Source: JAAZBV01 sp964460435 (GTDB lineage Bacteria; Desulfobacterota; DSM-4660; Desulfatiglandales; HGW-15). From it: a stretch of DNA of 31,219 bases. The notes below the pieces were generated by a model. It saw only the letters and a program-made list of their open reading frames with translations, ran no database searches and was not told where the DNA came from. Shown piece after piece: positions 15,215 through 23,688 of this stretch. Where the stretch lies: the NCBI GenBank assembly GCA_964460435.1, contig CAYWRH010000032.1:1-31219 (forward strand), written 5' to 3'. The translations under genes and the position numbers were made by a program. Position 1 is the stretch's first letter; each line of letters starts with the position of its first letter.

Positions 15215-16278
15215 TATCATTCCTTACAAAAAAGGTCTCAGAAAAGGCCGGCCTTCCACCAGGCTCCCTGATACATGTCGGTGAACAGAAACTCGAGAAG
15301 GTCAGGATAACCCTTATAAGCTATACGGAAGATAAGTTTGAGGAGAGGGTGCTTGATTCCATTGAGGAATGCTTCCCATACAGGGAGAGCCCTGGCATTA
15401 CATGGGTGAACATAGACGGGCTTCATGATGTTGACATCATCAACAAAGTGGGCAGCCATTTCAATGTTCACCCACTTGTGCTTGAAGACATCCTGAATAC
15501 GGAACAGCGGACAAAGCTGGATGACCTTGAGGATTACCTCTTTATTGTCTCAAAGATATTTTATCTTGACTCTGATGACTACCGGGTAAGATATGAACAG
15601 ATCAGCATGATCCTTTTTAAAAACATGATACTCTCATTTCAGGAGGATATAGGAGATATCTTTGACCCCTTGAGGGAACGGCTCAGAAAAGACAGGGGCA
15701 GGGTAAGAAAAATGGGGGCAGATTATCTGATGTACACCCTTCTTGATGCAATGGTGGACAGTTATTACAGTGTGCTCGAGGGTATCGGCTATAAAGTGGA
15801 AACCGTAGAGGAGATACTGCTGGGCGCCCCGGAAAAGAATACACTGGAGCTGATATATAATATTAAGCGGGACCTCGTCACCCTGAGAAGGGCCATATGG
15901 CCCATGAGAGAAATAATCGGCAGCCTTGGAAAGGGTGAATCATGGCTTATCCGTGAAAAGACAAGGATCTATTTCAGGGATATATATGACCATACCGTAC
16001 TGGTTATCGAAAATATAGAGATATGCAGGGATATAGTTTCAGGGATGACAGAGATGTTTCTATCATCGGTAAGTAACCGGATGAATGAGGTCATGAAGAT
16101 GCTCACCCTTATAGCCACCATATTTATTCCGCTCACATTTATTGCAGGTATCTACGGGATGAATTTTGATTATATGCCTGAACTCCGCTTACCATGGGGA
16201 TACCCGGCTATTCTGATACTGATGGCGGTGGCAGGAATAGCGATGCTCATCTGGTTTAAGAAAAAGAAGTTTTTATGA
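15211..16278 (+). CDS. corA: CorA family magnesium/cobalt transporter
   Basis: The protein is 355 residues. A large N-terminal cytoplasmic alpha/beta funnel domain (about 1-290) includes HVHPLVLEDI-like NVHPLVLEDILNTEQRTKLDD. Two C-terminal transmembrane helices follow, and the first ends in the signature YGMNF (Gly316-Met317-Asn318), which forms the selectivity mouth of the pentamer. The C-terminus is the usual basic tail (KKKKFL). It carries Mg2+ (also Co2+ or Ni2+) inward. The four-base overlap with the MscS gene implies co-expression. It ends flush against the convergent radical SAM gene with no intergenic base and no terminator, so read-through antisense RNA is possible. Confidence 0.93.
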   Translation: MISFLTKKVSEKAGLPPGSLIHVGEQKLEKVRITLISYTEDKFEERVLDSIEECFPYRESPGITWVNIDGLHDVDIINKVGSHFNVHPLVLEDILNTEQRTKLDDLEDYLFIVSKIFYLDSDDYRVRYEQISMILFKNMILSFQEDIGDIFDPLRERLRKDRGRVRKMGADYLMYTLLDAMVDSYYSVLEGIGYKVETVEEILLGAPEKNTLELIYNIKRDLVTLRRAIWPMREIIGSLGKGESWLIREKTRIYFRDIYDHTVLVIENIEICRDIVSGMTEMFLSSVSNRMNEVMKMLTLIATIFIPLTFIAGIYGMNFDYMPELRLPWGYPAILILMAVAGIAMLIWFKKKKFL

Positions 16279-17178
16279 TTACAGCGCCCTCATCCATTCG
16301 GGTTTTAACCTGACACCTCCGTTAAGAGCCGTATCTATCTGGTCTATTGCCTCCTGTTTGCCCCTCGGGAGCCTTGCCCTTACAGGGAGATAGTTGGATG
16401 CATGATTTGAGAAGAATAACCCCCTTGTGATATTCGTATGGAGTATCATCTCTCTCAACTCCCTTAATAGGCCCAGTTCATCAGGGAGCGAAAATTCACC
16501 CCTTTCATGCTCATCATATAGTGGAGTGCCAGGCACAAACATCACTGTCAGGGCGCCAATGTAGTCCGGGTCCATTTCGCTTAAAAGCGCTCCTGTTAAC
16601 CTTGCATGTTCAAGGGATTTTTCTTTGCCGGCTATGCCAAGAAGAACTGTGACAGAGAGCTTTATCCCTGCCTCCTTTACTTTCCTGCCCATCTCTATGC
16701 ACTCTTTTGATGTCGAACCCTTAAGGATCTTTTTTCGCACCTCATCATCCCCTGTTTCAACACCCAGGTACAATATCCCAAGGCCGTTTTCCCTTAATTC
16801 TATCAGTTCATCCAGGGTCTTGAGTTTTATGCCCTTTGTGTTTGCATATGCCCCGACCCTTTTTACCCAGGGGAGGTGCTCCTTGATCCTGTCCAGTATC
16901 CACATGAGCCGTTTCTGCGGGATAATGAGTGCGTCGCCATCCATGAGAAAGAGCCTCTCCTGATGCTGCATATACCTTGACGCATATTTGATATCAGAAA
17001 GGATGGTATCATCATCCTTTATCCTGAAGGGTTTATCTGCATATGTCCCGCAGAAGGTGCATTTGTTATGTGAACAGCCCAGAGTAACCTGTAACAGGAT
17101 GCTGTGCGCCTCACTTGGCGGCCTTATACAATAACCCTCATAATGCATGCCTTCGCCTTCATCAGCATAATCAAACAT
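16279..17178 (-). CDS. Radical SAM protein, COG1032/Elp3-like
   Basis: The protein is 299 residues. The cluster motif is Cys35-x4-Cys40-x2-Cys43 (LGCSHNKCTFCG). This spacing differs from the textbook Cx3Cx2C but is seen in the GCxxxKCTFC group. The rest fits a radical SAM TIM barrel: LFLMDGDAL, YANTKG, LYLGVETGDDEVRKKILKG and SVTVLLGIAGKEKS. There is no B12-binding domain in front and no C-terminal TRAM or HemN domain. Reaction and substrate are unknown. The ATG at 17178 has AAGGAG upstream and a near-consensus promoter at 17239-17211. It is monocistronic and convergent with corA, with stops directly abutting. Confidence 0.88.
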   Translation of the reverse strand: MFDYADEGEGMHYEGYCIRPPSEAHSILLQVTLGCSHNKCTFCGTYADKPFRIKDDDTILSDIKYASRYMQHQERLFLMDGDALIIPQKRLMWILDRIKEHLPWVKRVGAYANTKGIKLKTLDELIELRENGLGILYLGVETGDDEVRKKILKGSTSKECIEMGRKVKEAGIKLSVTVLLGIAGKEKSLEHARLTGALLSEMDPDYIGALTVMFVPGTPLYDEHERGEFSLPDELGLLRELREMILHTNITRGLFFSNHASNYLPVRARLPRGKQEAIDQIDTALNGGVRLKPEWMRAL

Positions 17179-17210
17179 GTGACAACTCCTTTTAATACTT
17201 TTTAACGGCT

Positions 17211-17239
17211 AATATAGATATCGTGATGGGTCATGTCAA
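17211..17239 (-). promoter_or_regulatory. Promoter of the radical SAM gene
   Basis: On the minus strand TTGACA (17239-17234), a 17-bp spacer and TATATT (17216-17211) are found: a perfect -35 and a 5/6 -10, 33 bp before ATG 17178. Confidence 0.75.
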
Positions 17240-17256
17240 ATGAATATAGGGATAAA

Positions 17257-17283
17257 GGCGCAAGGCTCAGGGCGCAAGGCTCA
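17257..17283. repeat. Two direct copies of a 13-bp unit
   Basis: GGCGCAAGGCTCA occurs at 17257-17269 and 17271-17283, followed by a partial AAGGCGG. It lies in the divergent region between the radical SAM and phosphatase genes, outside the promoter. It is of the same low-complexity intergenic style as the repeat at 1969-2055. Confidence 0.6.
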
Positions 17284-17360
17284 AGGCGGATCGAAGAGAG
17301 AAAATAATTTTTATTGCCTTTCATCAGAAATATTGATTAAAAACAGCAGGAGGATTTTCT

Positions 17361-18008
17361 ATGTTTAAGGCTGTTATTTTTGATCTCGACGGGACACTGC
17401 TTGACACACTTACTGATCTGGCAGAATCCATGAACAATGTGCTTGTCAGAAACGGGCTTCCGGTGCACTTGATTGAGTCATATAAATATATGATCGGTGA
17501 CGGTGTGGAAAACCTGGTAAAACGGGCCCTCCCTGTAACCATGCGGGCTGATATGACAGTAAAGAGGTTTATGGATGAATACCGTGACGAATATGATAAA
17601 AACTGGAAGGCTAATACAAGGCCATATGATGGTGTCATTGAGCTGATTGAGGCCCTCTTATCGCTGGGTTTAAGGTTAAACGTGCTCTCAAACAAGCCCC
17701 ATGATTCCACAATCATGTGTGTAAGGGAGTTTCTTCCCTATGAGAGGTTTGATATCGTGCTTGGCCACAGGCCGGGAGAAAACCCCAAACCTGATCCTCA
17801 CGGCGCAATTGAGATATCTGAAAAACTTGGCATCTCTCCGGACGAATTTCTTTATATAGGAGACACAGGCATAGATATGAAAACCGCTGTTGCCGCGGGG
17901 ATGTATCCCATCGGTGTCTTATGGGGTTTCAGGACAAAGGAAGAGCTTATTGATAACGGGGCAAAAATGGTTCTTGAAAAACCATTGGATTTACTTGAGT
18001 TTTTATAA
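17361..18008 (+). CDS. gph: HAD family phosphatase, phosphoglycolate phosphatase-like
   Basis: The protein is 215 residues, normal for the family. All four HAD motifs are present: I, FDLDGTLLDT (Asp8 nucleophile, Asp10 acid/base); II, LSNKPHD; III, the Lys in ENPKPDPHG; and IV, YIGDTGIDMKTAVAAG. The helical cap (about 15-80) matches Gph-type enzymes, which hydrolyse 2-phosphoglycolate formed during DNA repair or oxygen damage; pyrophosphatase PpaX-like activity is the main alternative. A strong AGGAGG lies before the ATG. The symbol follows family similarity, not proof of substrate. It is the last ordinary gene before the defence-type island. Confidence 0.85.
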   Translation: MFKAVIFDLDGTLLDTLTDLAESMNNVLVRNGLPVHLIESYKYMIGDGVENLVKRALPVTMRADMTVKRFMDEYRDEYDKNWKANTRPYDGVIELIEALLSLGLRLNVLSNKPHDSTIMCVREFLPYERFDIVLGHRPGENPKPDPHGAIEISEKLGISPDEFLYIGDTGIDMKTAVAAGMYPIGVLWGFRTKEELIDNGAKMVLEKPLDLLEFL

Positions 18009-18426
18009 CTGATTTCTGATAATTGTTCATTGATCATTGTCTCATTTTCTGCTAATACAACCATTCAAAAAATAAAATATCTTTAATAGGTTAGCAGCCA
18101 ATCAGAAACAGATCACTACAGAATGGAGCATACAGAAATTTAAGAAGTCTTTGTTTCAAAGCCGTAAGCTTATGGCTGAATACTGAAAGATGTCAGCTTC
18201 CATTCAAAAACATCTGTTTTCTGGATAGGCATTAGTCAAACATGAATTAAGCGTAACACTTAATAATCGGCTATAAAAGACCTGTGATCGGCATGAATTG
18301 AAATTGTTGTATTTACCTGGAAATATCACCCATTATTAGCATAAGAGAGTTAATAGCAATACAGGTAATAAACGGTTTTCTAACTAACTGTTATTGTTGT
18401 TTGTATAGATCAAAAGGAGATATTTA
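18009..18426. other. 418-bp A+T-rich intergenic leader of the defence-type island
   Basis: No gene is visible. It holds an 18-bp near-perfect palindrome (18160-18177), a short inverted pair AGATGT/ACATCT downstream of it, and the AAAAGGAGA ribosome site of the helicase gene. I see no convincing -35/-10 pair and no tRNA, att site or recombinase. The island's promoter is presumably here. Confidence 0.5.
18160..18177. promoter_or_regulatory. 18-bp palindrome upstream of the island
   Basis: AGCCGTAAGCTTATGGCT equals its own reverse complement except for one base pair. With no loop, it looks more like a dimeric protein site than an RNA hairpin. It lies 250 bp before the helicase start and is the best operator candidate for the island. 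Confidence 0.4.
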
Positions 18427-21400
18427 ATGGGGCGGCTGGAAGATCTTAAAGAAGGCGCATCGGTAAAAGGTATAAGACCTGATGGCCCTGTTATAATAAT
18501 AAATGTCAAATGGCATGGTGATTCTGTAGTTGAAATAACTTATAAAGATTCCAGCGGAAATCCAGGAAATGAGCTTCTTTTCAGGGACAAAGAGGCGGCT
18601 ATCGAAATAGCTGAGCCTGGTAAGTCGTGGAGTTTTGATGCAGATGCCAATATGCTGAGGCTTGTATCTGAGGCATACAGGATAAGAATGGCTTACCTGT
18701 TTGACCCTCTTCTTGCTGTACATACTTCACTTATAGACCCTTTGCCACATCAAATAACAGCAGTATATGAGGAAATGATCCCCCGACAGCCTCTTCGATT
18801 TCTCCTTGCAGATGACCCTGGTGCAGGAAAAACCATAATGGCTGGTCTATTGATCAAAGAACTAATGGCCAGAGGTGATCTTGACCGATGCCTGATTGTA
18901 TGTCCGGGTAATCTTGCTGATCAATGGCAGGATGAACTGTACGAAAAACTAAACCTCCCATTTGAGATACTGACAAATGACCGTATTGAAGCCGCAAGAA
19001 CAGGTAATGTTTTCCAGGAGATGCCACTGCTTATAGCAAGACTGGATAAATTGAGTCGTGATGAAGATATCCAGATCAAATTAAGGAACACTGATTGGGA
19101 CCTAATAATCTGTGATGAAGCACATAAAATGTCCGCCTCATTTTTCGGAGGTGAAATAAAGGAGACAAAAAGAAGAAAACTGGGCAGGCTCTTGTCAGAG
19201 ATAACCCGTCATTTTCTTTTAATGACTGCTACTCCACACAATGGAAAAGAAGAAGACTTTCAGCTTTTTATGGCCCTTCTCGATGGGGATCGTTTTGAAG
19301 GACGATTTCGTGATGGAGTACACACAACAGATGTTTCCGATCTGATTCGCAGAATGGTCAAAGAAAAGCTGTTAAAGTTTGATGGAACCCCTCTTTTTCC
19401 TGAACGGCGCGCCTATTCTGTTACATATAAATTATCAGAGCTTGAAGCAATTCTATATGAAAGAGTAACCGATTATGTCAGGGAAGAGTTTAACAGGGCT
19501 GCTTCCCTTGAGAGTGAAGGGCGAAGAGGCACAGTAGGTTTTGCCCTTACTATCTTACAGCGTCGCCTTGCTTCATCTCCAGAGGCAATATACCAGTCCA
19601 TAAAACGCAGGCGTGAGAGGCTTGAAAATAGATTGAGAGAGGAGGAGTTGCTCAAACGTGGTGCAGAATCAAGATTCAATGCCGGAGAATGGGGGCCAAC
19701 AATCACAGAAGATGATATAGATGACCTTGAAGAGATGACTGATGCTGAGGTGGAGGAGACAGAAGAGAAAATCATAGATCTTGCCACTGCAGCACAGACA
19801 ATCGCAGAGCTGCATGCAGAAATCAGTACTTTAAAAGGACTGGAGGAACTGGCCCTTAAACTGCGTCGAAGCGCTCGGGATAAAAAATGGGAAGAAATGT
19901 CCAAACTCCTTCAGGAAAATGAGAAGATGTTCGACTCTTCAGGCGCCCGTCGTAAGATTGTAATTTTTACAGAGCATAAAGACACCTTAACATATCTAAC
20001 AAATCGAATTCAAACACTCCTTGGGCGCCAGGATTCTGTAATTAATATCCATGGTAGCATGGGACGTGAAGATCGGAAAAAGGCAGAGGAGCTATTCAAA
20101 CAGGAGAAAAATGTTCAGGTTTTGGTGGCAACAGATGCCGCAGGTGAGGGCATCAACCTCCAGCGTGCACATCTTATGGTCAATTATGATTTACCCTGGA
20201 ACCCTAACCGTCTTGAACAAAGATTTGGCCGTATTCACAGGATTGGGCAAACAGAGGTATGCCATCTATGGAACCTAGTGGCAGATGAAACCCGTGAAGG
20301 AGAGGTCTATAAAAGGCTTTTAGAAAAACTTGAAATAGAAAGAGAGGCATTGGGCGGGGCTGTTTTTGATGTGCTGGGTAAGGCATTGAGCAGCAAAGAA
20401 CTCCGTGAACTTATGATAGAGGCTATCAGGTATGGAGAACTCCCTGAGGTAAGAGAAAGGCTTAAACGACAGGTCGATGAGGCGCTGGATAAGGAAAAAC
20501 TGAAGGCGCTTCTTGAGGAAAAGGCCATTGCTCATTATTCAATGGATTTCGCACGGGTAAAAAAAATACGCGAAGATATGGAGCGTGCAGAGGCAAGAAA
20601 ACTGCAACCCCATTTTATTGCGGGTTTTTTCATGGAGGCCTTTAAGCTTTTAGGTGGGAGCATAAATGAAAGAGAACCTAAACGATTTGAAATAAAACAT
20701 GTCCCTGCCGTAATCAGAAACAGGGACAGGCTTATAGGCCAGGGGAAAATAGTCCTTCCCAGGTATGAAAGGATATGCTTTGAAAAAGGTTATATAAGCC
20801 AACATGGAAATCCACTTGCAACATTTGTATGTCCTGGGCATCCGCTTCTTGATGCCACAACAGATATTATTCTTGAGCGGTATCGCAATCTTTTAAAACA
20901 GGGAGCTGTTTTTATTGATGAAGGCGATCCGGGTGAAGAGGTAAGGTCGCTCTTTTATCTGGAACATTCTATAGCCGATGCCCGGACCGATAAGCATAAC
21001 AATCGCAGGATTGTTTCAAGGCAGATCCAGTTTGTCGAGATAGACAGCATAGGCAACATAAGAAATGCCGGATATGCCCCATATCTGGATTACAGGCCTC
21101 TAACAGATGAAGAGCGTTCTTTGGTTACTCCAGTACTGGAAAAAAACTGGCTCAATAGCGACCTGGAACAGAATGCAGTCAGTTATGCAATTACAAATCA
21201 GGTCCCTAAACATTTCCAGGAGATAAAGGACAGGACAGAAGAAATAATTAAAAAAACATATGCTACTGTTAAGGATCGTCTCACAAAGGAAATCACATAT
21301 TGGGATCACCGGGCAGAAGAGCTCAAGGCACAGGAACTTGCAGGTAAGATAAATGCCAGGCTCAATTCGGCAAAAGCAAGAGCAAGGGCTGATGAACTGC

Positions 21401-22002
21401 AAACACGCATGCAGCGGCGTCTTACAGAACTTGAAAGAGAAAGGCAGATTACCCCTTTGACCCCTGTTGTAATCGGTGGCGCGCTTGTTATCCCGGGTGG
21501 ACTGATTTCGCGTCTGAAAGGAAATCGCGGTGATGTACCAGGGATGTTTTCAAGGGAGACAAAACGCATTGAAAAAATCGCAATAGATGCTGTTACAGAA
21601 ATAGAAAAACGCTTGAATTATATCCCGAGGGATGTGAGTAGTGAAAACTGCGGATATGACATAGAATCTGTAAATCCGAGTACAGGCGGGCTAAGGTTTA
21701 TTGAGGTAAAGGGAAGGCTCCTGGGCGCCAAAACTGTTACTGTAACAAAAAATGAAATACTAACCGCATTGAATAAGCCTGATGATTTTATCCTGGCAAT
21801 CGTCCTTGTCCCTCCGGTAGAGGAGAGCCCAAAGGCCGATCCCTGGAAAATAGGCGACCCTGCAGGTGAATATGGTGTTGAAACCAATGGCTGTAAAATC
21901 TATTATGTCAGAAAACCATTTGTAAAAGAGCCTGACTTTGGCGTTACAAGCGTGAATTACGATTTATCAGAACTGATGGAAAAGGCTGAGGAGCCGCGAT
22001 AA
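18427..22002 (+). CDS. SNF2-type helicase with C-terminal DUF3883/NOV_C domain (BrxHII/DrmD-like)
   Basis: The protein is 1191 residues. After a small N-terminal beta domain come the SF2 motifs: LADDPGAGKT (Walker A, Lys135), CDEAH (Asp230-His233), TATPHNG (267-273), a long charged helical insert (about 390-500), FTEHKDTL, then ATDAAGEGINLQ and LEQRFGRIHRIGQ (His604). A further 450 residues follow, ending in a DUF3883/NOV_C-like domain with GYDIES (Asp1078) and FIEVKGR (Glu1093, Lys1095), which resembles PD-(D/E)xK nuclease spacing. HepA/SNF2 helicases with this ending occur in BREX type 3 and DISARM-like loci, where they translocate on DNA. AAAAGGAGA precedes ATG. It is the first gene of the island, with the next start 25 bp after its stop. 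The system assignment is inferred from the neighbours. Confidence 0.88.
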   Translation: MGRLEDLKEGASVKGIRPDGPVIIINVKWHGDSVVEITYKDSSGNPGNELLFRDKEAAIEIAEPGKSWSFDADANMLRLVSEAYRIRMAYLFDPLLAVHTSLIDPLPHQITAVYEEMIPRQPLRFLLADDPGAGKTIMAGLLIKELMARGDLDRCLIVCPGNLADQWQDELYEKLNLPFEILTNDRIEAARTGNVFQEMPLLIARLDKLSRDEDIQIKLRNTDWDLIICDEAHKMSASFFGGEIKETKRRKLGRLLSEITRHFLLMTATPHNGKEEDFQLFMALLDGDRFEGRFRDGVHTTDVSDLIRRMVKEKLLKFDGTPLFPERRAYSVTYKLSELEAILYERVTDYVREEFNRAASLESEGRRGTVGFALTILQRRLASSPEAIYQSIKRRRERLENRLREEELLKRGAESRFNAGEWGPTITEDDIDDLEEMTDAEVEETEEKIIDLATAAQTIAELHAEISTLKGLEELALKLRRSARDKKWEEMSKLLQENEKMFDSSGARRKIVIFTEHKDTLTYLTNRIQTLLGRQDSVINIHGSMGREDRKKAEELFKQEKNVQVLVATDAAGEGINLQRAHLMVNYDLPWNPNRLEQRFGRIHRIGQTEVCHLWNLVADETREGEVYKRLLEKLEIEREALGGAVFDVLGKALSSKELRELMIEAIRYGELPEVRERLKRQVDEALDKEKLKALLEEKAIAHYSMDFARVKKIREDMERAEARKLQPHFIAGFFMEAFKLLGGSINEREPKRFEIKHVPAVIRNRDRLIGQGKIVLPRYERICFEKGYISQHGNPLATFVCPGHPLLDATTDIILERYRNLLKQGAVFIDEGDPGEEVRSLFYLEHSIADARTDKHNNRRIVSRQIQFVEIDSIGNIRNAGYAPYLDYRPLTDEERSLVTPVLEKNWLNSDLEQNAVSYAITNQVPKHFQEIKDRTEEIIKKTYATVKDRLTKEITYWDHRAEELKAQELAGKINARLNSAKARARADELQTRMQRRLTELERERQITPLTPVVIGGALVIPGGLISRLKGNRGDVPGMFSRETKRIEKIAIDAVTEIEKRLNYIPRDVSSENCGYDIESVNPSTGGLRFIEVKGRLLGAKTVTVTKNEILTALNKPDDFILAIVLVPPVEESPKADPWKIGDPAGEYGVETNGCKIYYVRKPFVKEPDFGVTSVNYDLSELMEKAEEPR

Positions 22003-22027
22003 CTATACCACAAGAGAATACAAACAA

Positions 22028-23551
22028 ATGAAACAGAGTGAACATCAATTGATTGAAATGATTAAAAAAGGTGAAAGCATTGACCTTGAATTTAAGACCT
22101 GCCGCAATCAGTTGAACAGGGACATCTATGAAACTGTATGTGCATTCCTTAACCGCCATGGCGGGACCCTGCTTTTAGGTGTAAAGGATGATGGAACTAT
22201 TGAGGGGATAGCACCTGATGCAATAGAACAAATCCGAAGGGATTTTATAACAGCCATTAACAACCCTCAAAAGCTTATCCCTCCAACATATCTGTCTATT
22301 AACGAAATTGAACTTGAAGGGAAAAAGCTATTACGAATATATGTGCCTGAAAGCTCCCAGGTGCACCGCTGCAATGGCCGAATCTATGACAGAAACGAAG
22401 AGAGTGATCTGGATATAACAGACCATACTGCACAGGTAGCACTGCTTTACCAGCGCAAACAGGCCACATACAGTGAAAACAGGGTTTACACATGGATACA
22501 ACCGGGTGACCTTCGTGCAGACCTGATTGAGAGGTGCCGCCGATATGTCCGTATAAACAAACCCAGGCACCCCTGGGGGGATATGCAGGATATAGATCTG
22601 ATCAAAAGTGCCCAGCTCTATCAACCCCACCCTGAAACAGGCAAGTTGGGTATAACTTTAGCAGGCGTAATGCTGCTTGGGACCGATGACCTCATCCTCA
22701 AGGTCTGTCCTCCTCATAGAACCGACTTGATCTTAAGAAAGGTAAATGTTGACCGCTATGATGACCGGGACCTGGTTATCACAAATCTTATTGACAGTTA
22801 TGACCGCATTCTTGATTTTATTAAAAAGCACCTACCGGACCCCTTCTATCTTGATGGTATTGAACGCCGCAGCCTGAGGGACATCATATTTCGGGAGGTT
22901 GCTTCAAATCTCCTCATCCACAGAGAATACGCCAGCGGTTCGACTAGTCGATTGATAATCGAATATGGCCGCGTGGTTACTGACAACCCGAGTAGACCTC
23001 ATGGCTTTGGCCGTCTGGATCCTGAGACTTCAGTTCCATTTCAAAAAAATCCGGTGATAGGTTCCTTTTTCAGGCAGATAGACCGGGCAGATGAGCTGGG
23101 CTCAGGTATGCGCAAGATGATGTTTTATGGCAAAAAATATGGCGGGGAAGACCCACAACTAATAGAAGGGGATATTTTCCGCATGATCATAGGTACTCCT
23201 GAGTTTGTAAGAGATAAAACCAGTATCCCCAGGATTATATCAACCGAACAACCCATCGTTCACGGGGTGCATGATGGGGTGCATGATGGGGTGCATGATG
23301 GGGTGCATGACCTCACAGTGACCCAACAGGCTATACTGTCTGCCTGTCAAAAAGGGCCAAGCACCACTCCGGAATTGCTTGAAAAACTTGGGTATAAAAC
23401 GCGTACAAGAAACTATGAATCATCCATCAGGCAACTACTTGATTTGGAATATATTGCGATGACAATACCGGATAAGCCGCGAAGTAAAAATCAGAAATAT
23501 CTTTTGACAAAAAAGGGCCGGGAGGTTTTAAAGAGAATATCATCTACTTAA
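22028..23551 (+). CDS. AlbA/Schlafen-domain protein with GHKL-like ATPase and winged helix (COG2865 type)
   Basis: The protein is 507 residues. The N-terminal AlbA_2 domain (about 5-140) has the typical ESIDLEFKTCRN and AFLNRHGGTLLLGVKDDGTIEGI. A middle region ends in a degenerate GHKL-type ATPase: REVASNLLIHREYASG (N-box-like), IIEYGRVVTDNPSRPHG and DELGSGMRKM. A linker of four GVHD repeats (about 411-428) then leads to a C-terminal winged helix (QQAILSACQKGPSTTPELLEKLG onward). COG2865 proteins are annotated as predicted regulators and are common in defence islands. Related AlbA/Schlafen domains can be nucleases, so either control or an effector role is possible. It starts 25 bp after the helicase with a weak ribosome site, so it is probably in the same transcript. 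Confidence 0.85.
   Translation: MKQSEHQLIEMIKKGESIDLEFKTCRNQLNRDIYETVCAFLNRHGGTLLLGVKDDGTIEGIAPDAIEQIRRDFITAINNPQKLIPPTYLSINEIELEGKKLLRIYVPESSQVHRCNGRIYDRNEESDLDITDHTAQVALLYQRKQATYSENRVYTWIQPGDLRADLIERCRRYVRINKPRHPWGDMQDIDLIKSAQLYQPHPETGKLGITLAGVMLLGTDDLILKVCPPHRTDLILRKVNVDRYDDRDLVITNLIDSYDRILDFIKKHLPDPFYLDGIERRSLRDIIFREVASNLLIHREYASGSTSRLIIEYGRVVTDNPSRPHGFGRLDPETSVPFQKNPVIGSFFRQIDRADELGSGMRKMMFYGKKYGGEDPQLIEGDIFRMIIGTPEFVRDKTSIPRIISTEQPIVHGVHDGVHDGVHDGVHDLTVTQQAILSACQKGPSTTPELLEKLGYKTRTRNYESSIRQLLDLEYIAMTIPDKPRSKNQKYLLTKKGREVLKRISST
23264..23311 (+). repeat. Four tandem copies of a 12-bp coding repeat
   Basis: GGGGTGCATGAT is repeated three times, followed by GGGGTGCATGAC. It reads Gly-Val-His-Asp in frame, giving (GVHD)4 in the linker before the winged helix. 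Copies are almost identical at DNA level, so copy number can change by slippage without breaking the frame. Confidence 0.9.
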
Positions 23552-23599
23552 TTGTTGTAATTATTGATTTTAAAAGGCAATTCACATTATTCAGCACAA

Positions 23600-23628
23600 T
23601 TGCAAACTCCCTGAAAGCAGGATATGAA
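23600..23628 (+). promoter_or_regulatory. Weak internal promoter candidate before the methylase
   Basis: TTGCAA (23600-23605), a 17-bp spacer and TATGAA (23623-23628) match consensus at 4/6 each, in the only sizeable gap (137 bp) inside the island. It would let methylase and ATPase be made separately from the helicase. Evidence is weak. Confidence 0.25.
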
Positions 23629-23688
23629 TACAGCAGGAATAAACTGAATTAAGCAGAGGGCAATTATAAATTAATAGGGATTTTAATC

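Noticed and set aside
18009..18426. tRNA or attachment site marking the island's left edge
   Set aside because: No cloverleaf-like sequence, direct-repeat att pair, integrase or transposase was seen in the leader or nearby.
23264..23311. CRISPR-like array from the repeated 12-bp units
   Set aside because: Units are directly adjacent with no spacers and translate as (GVHD)4 within a continuous gene.
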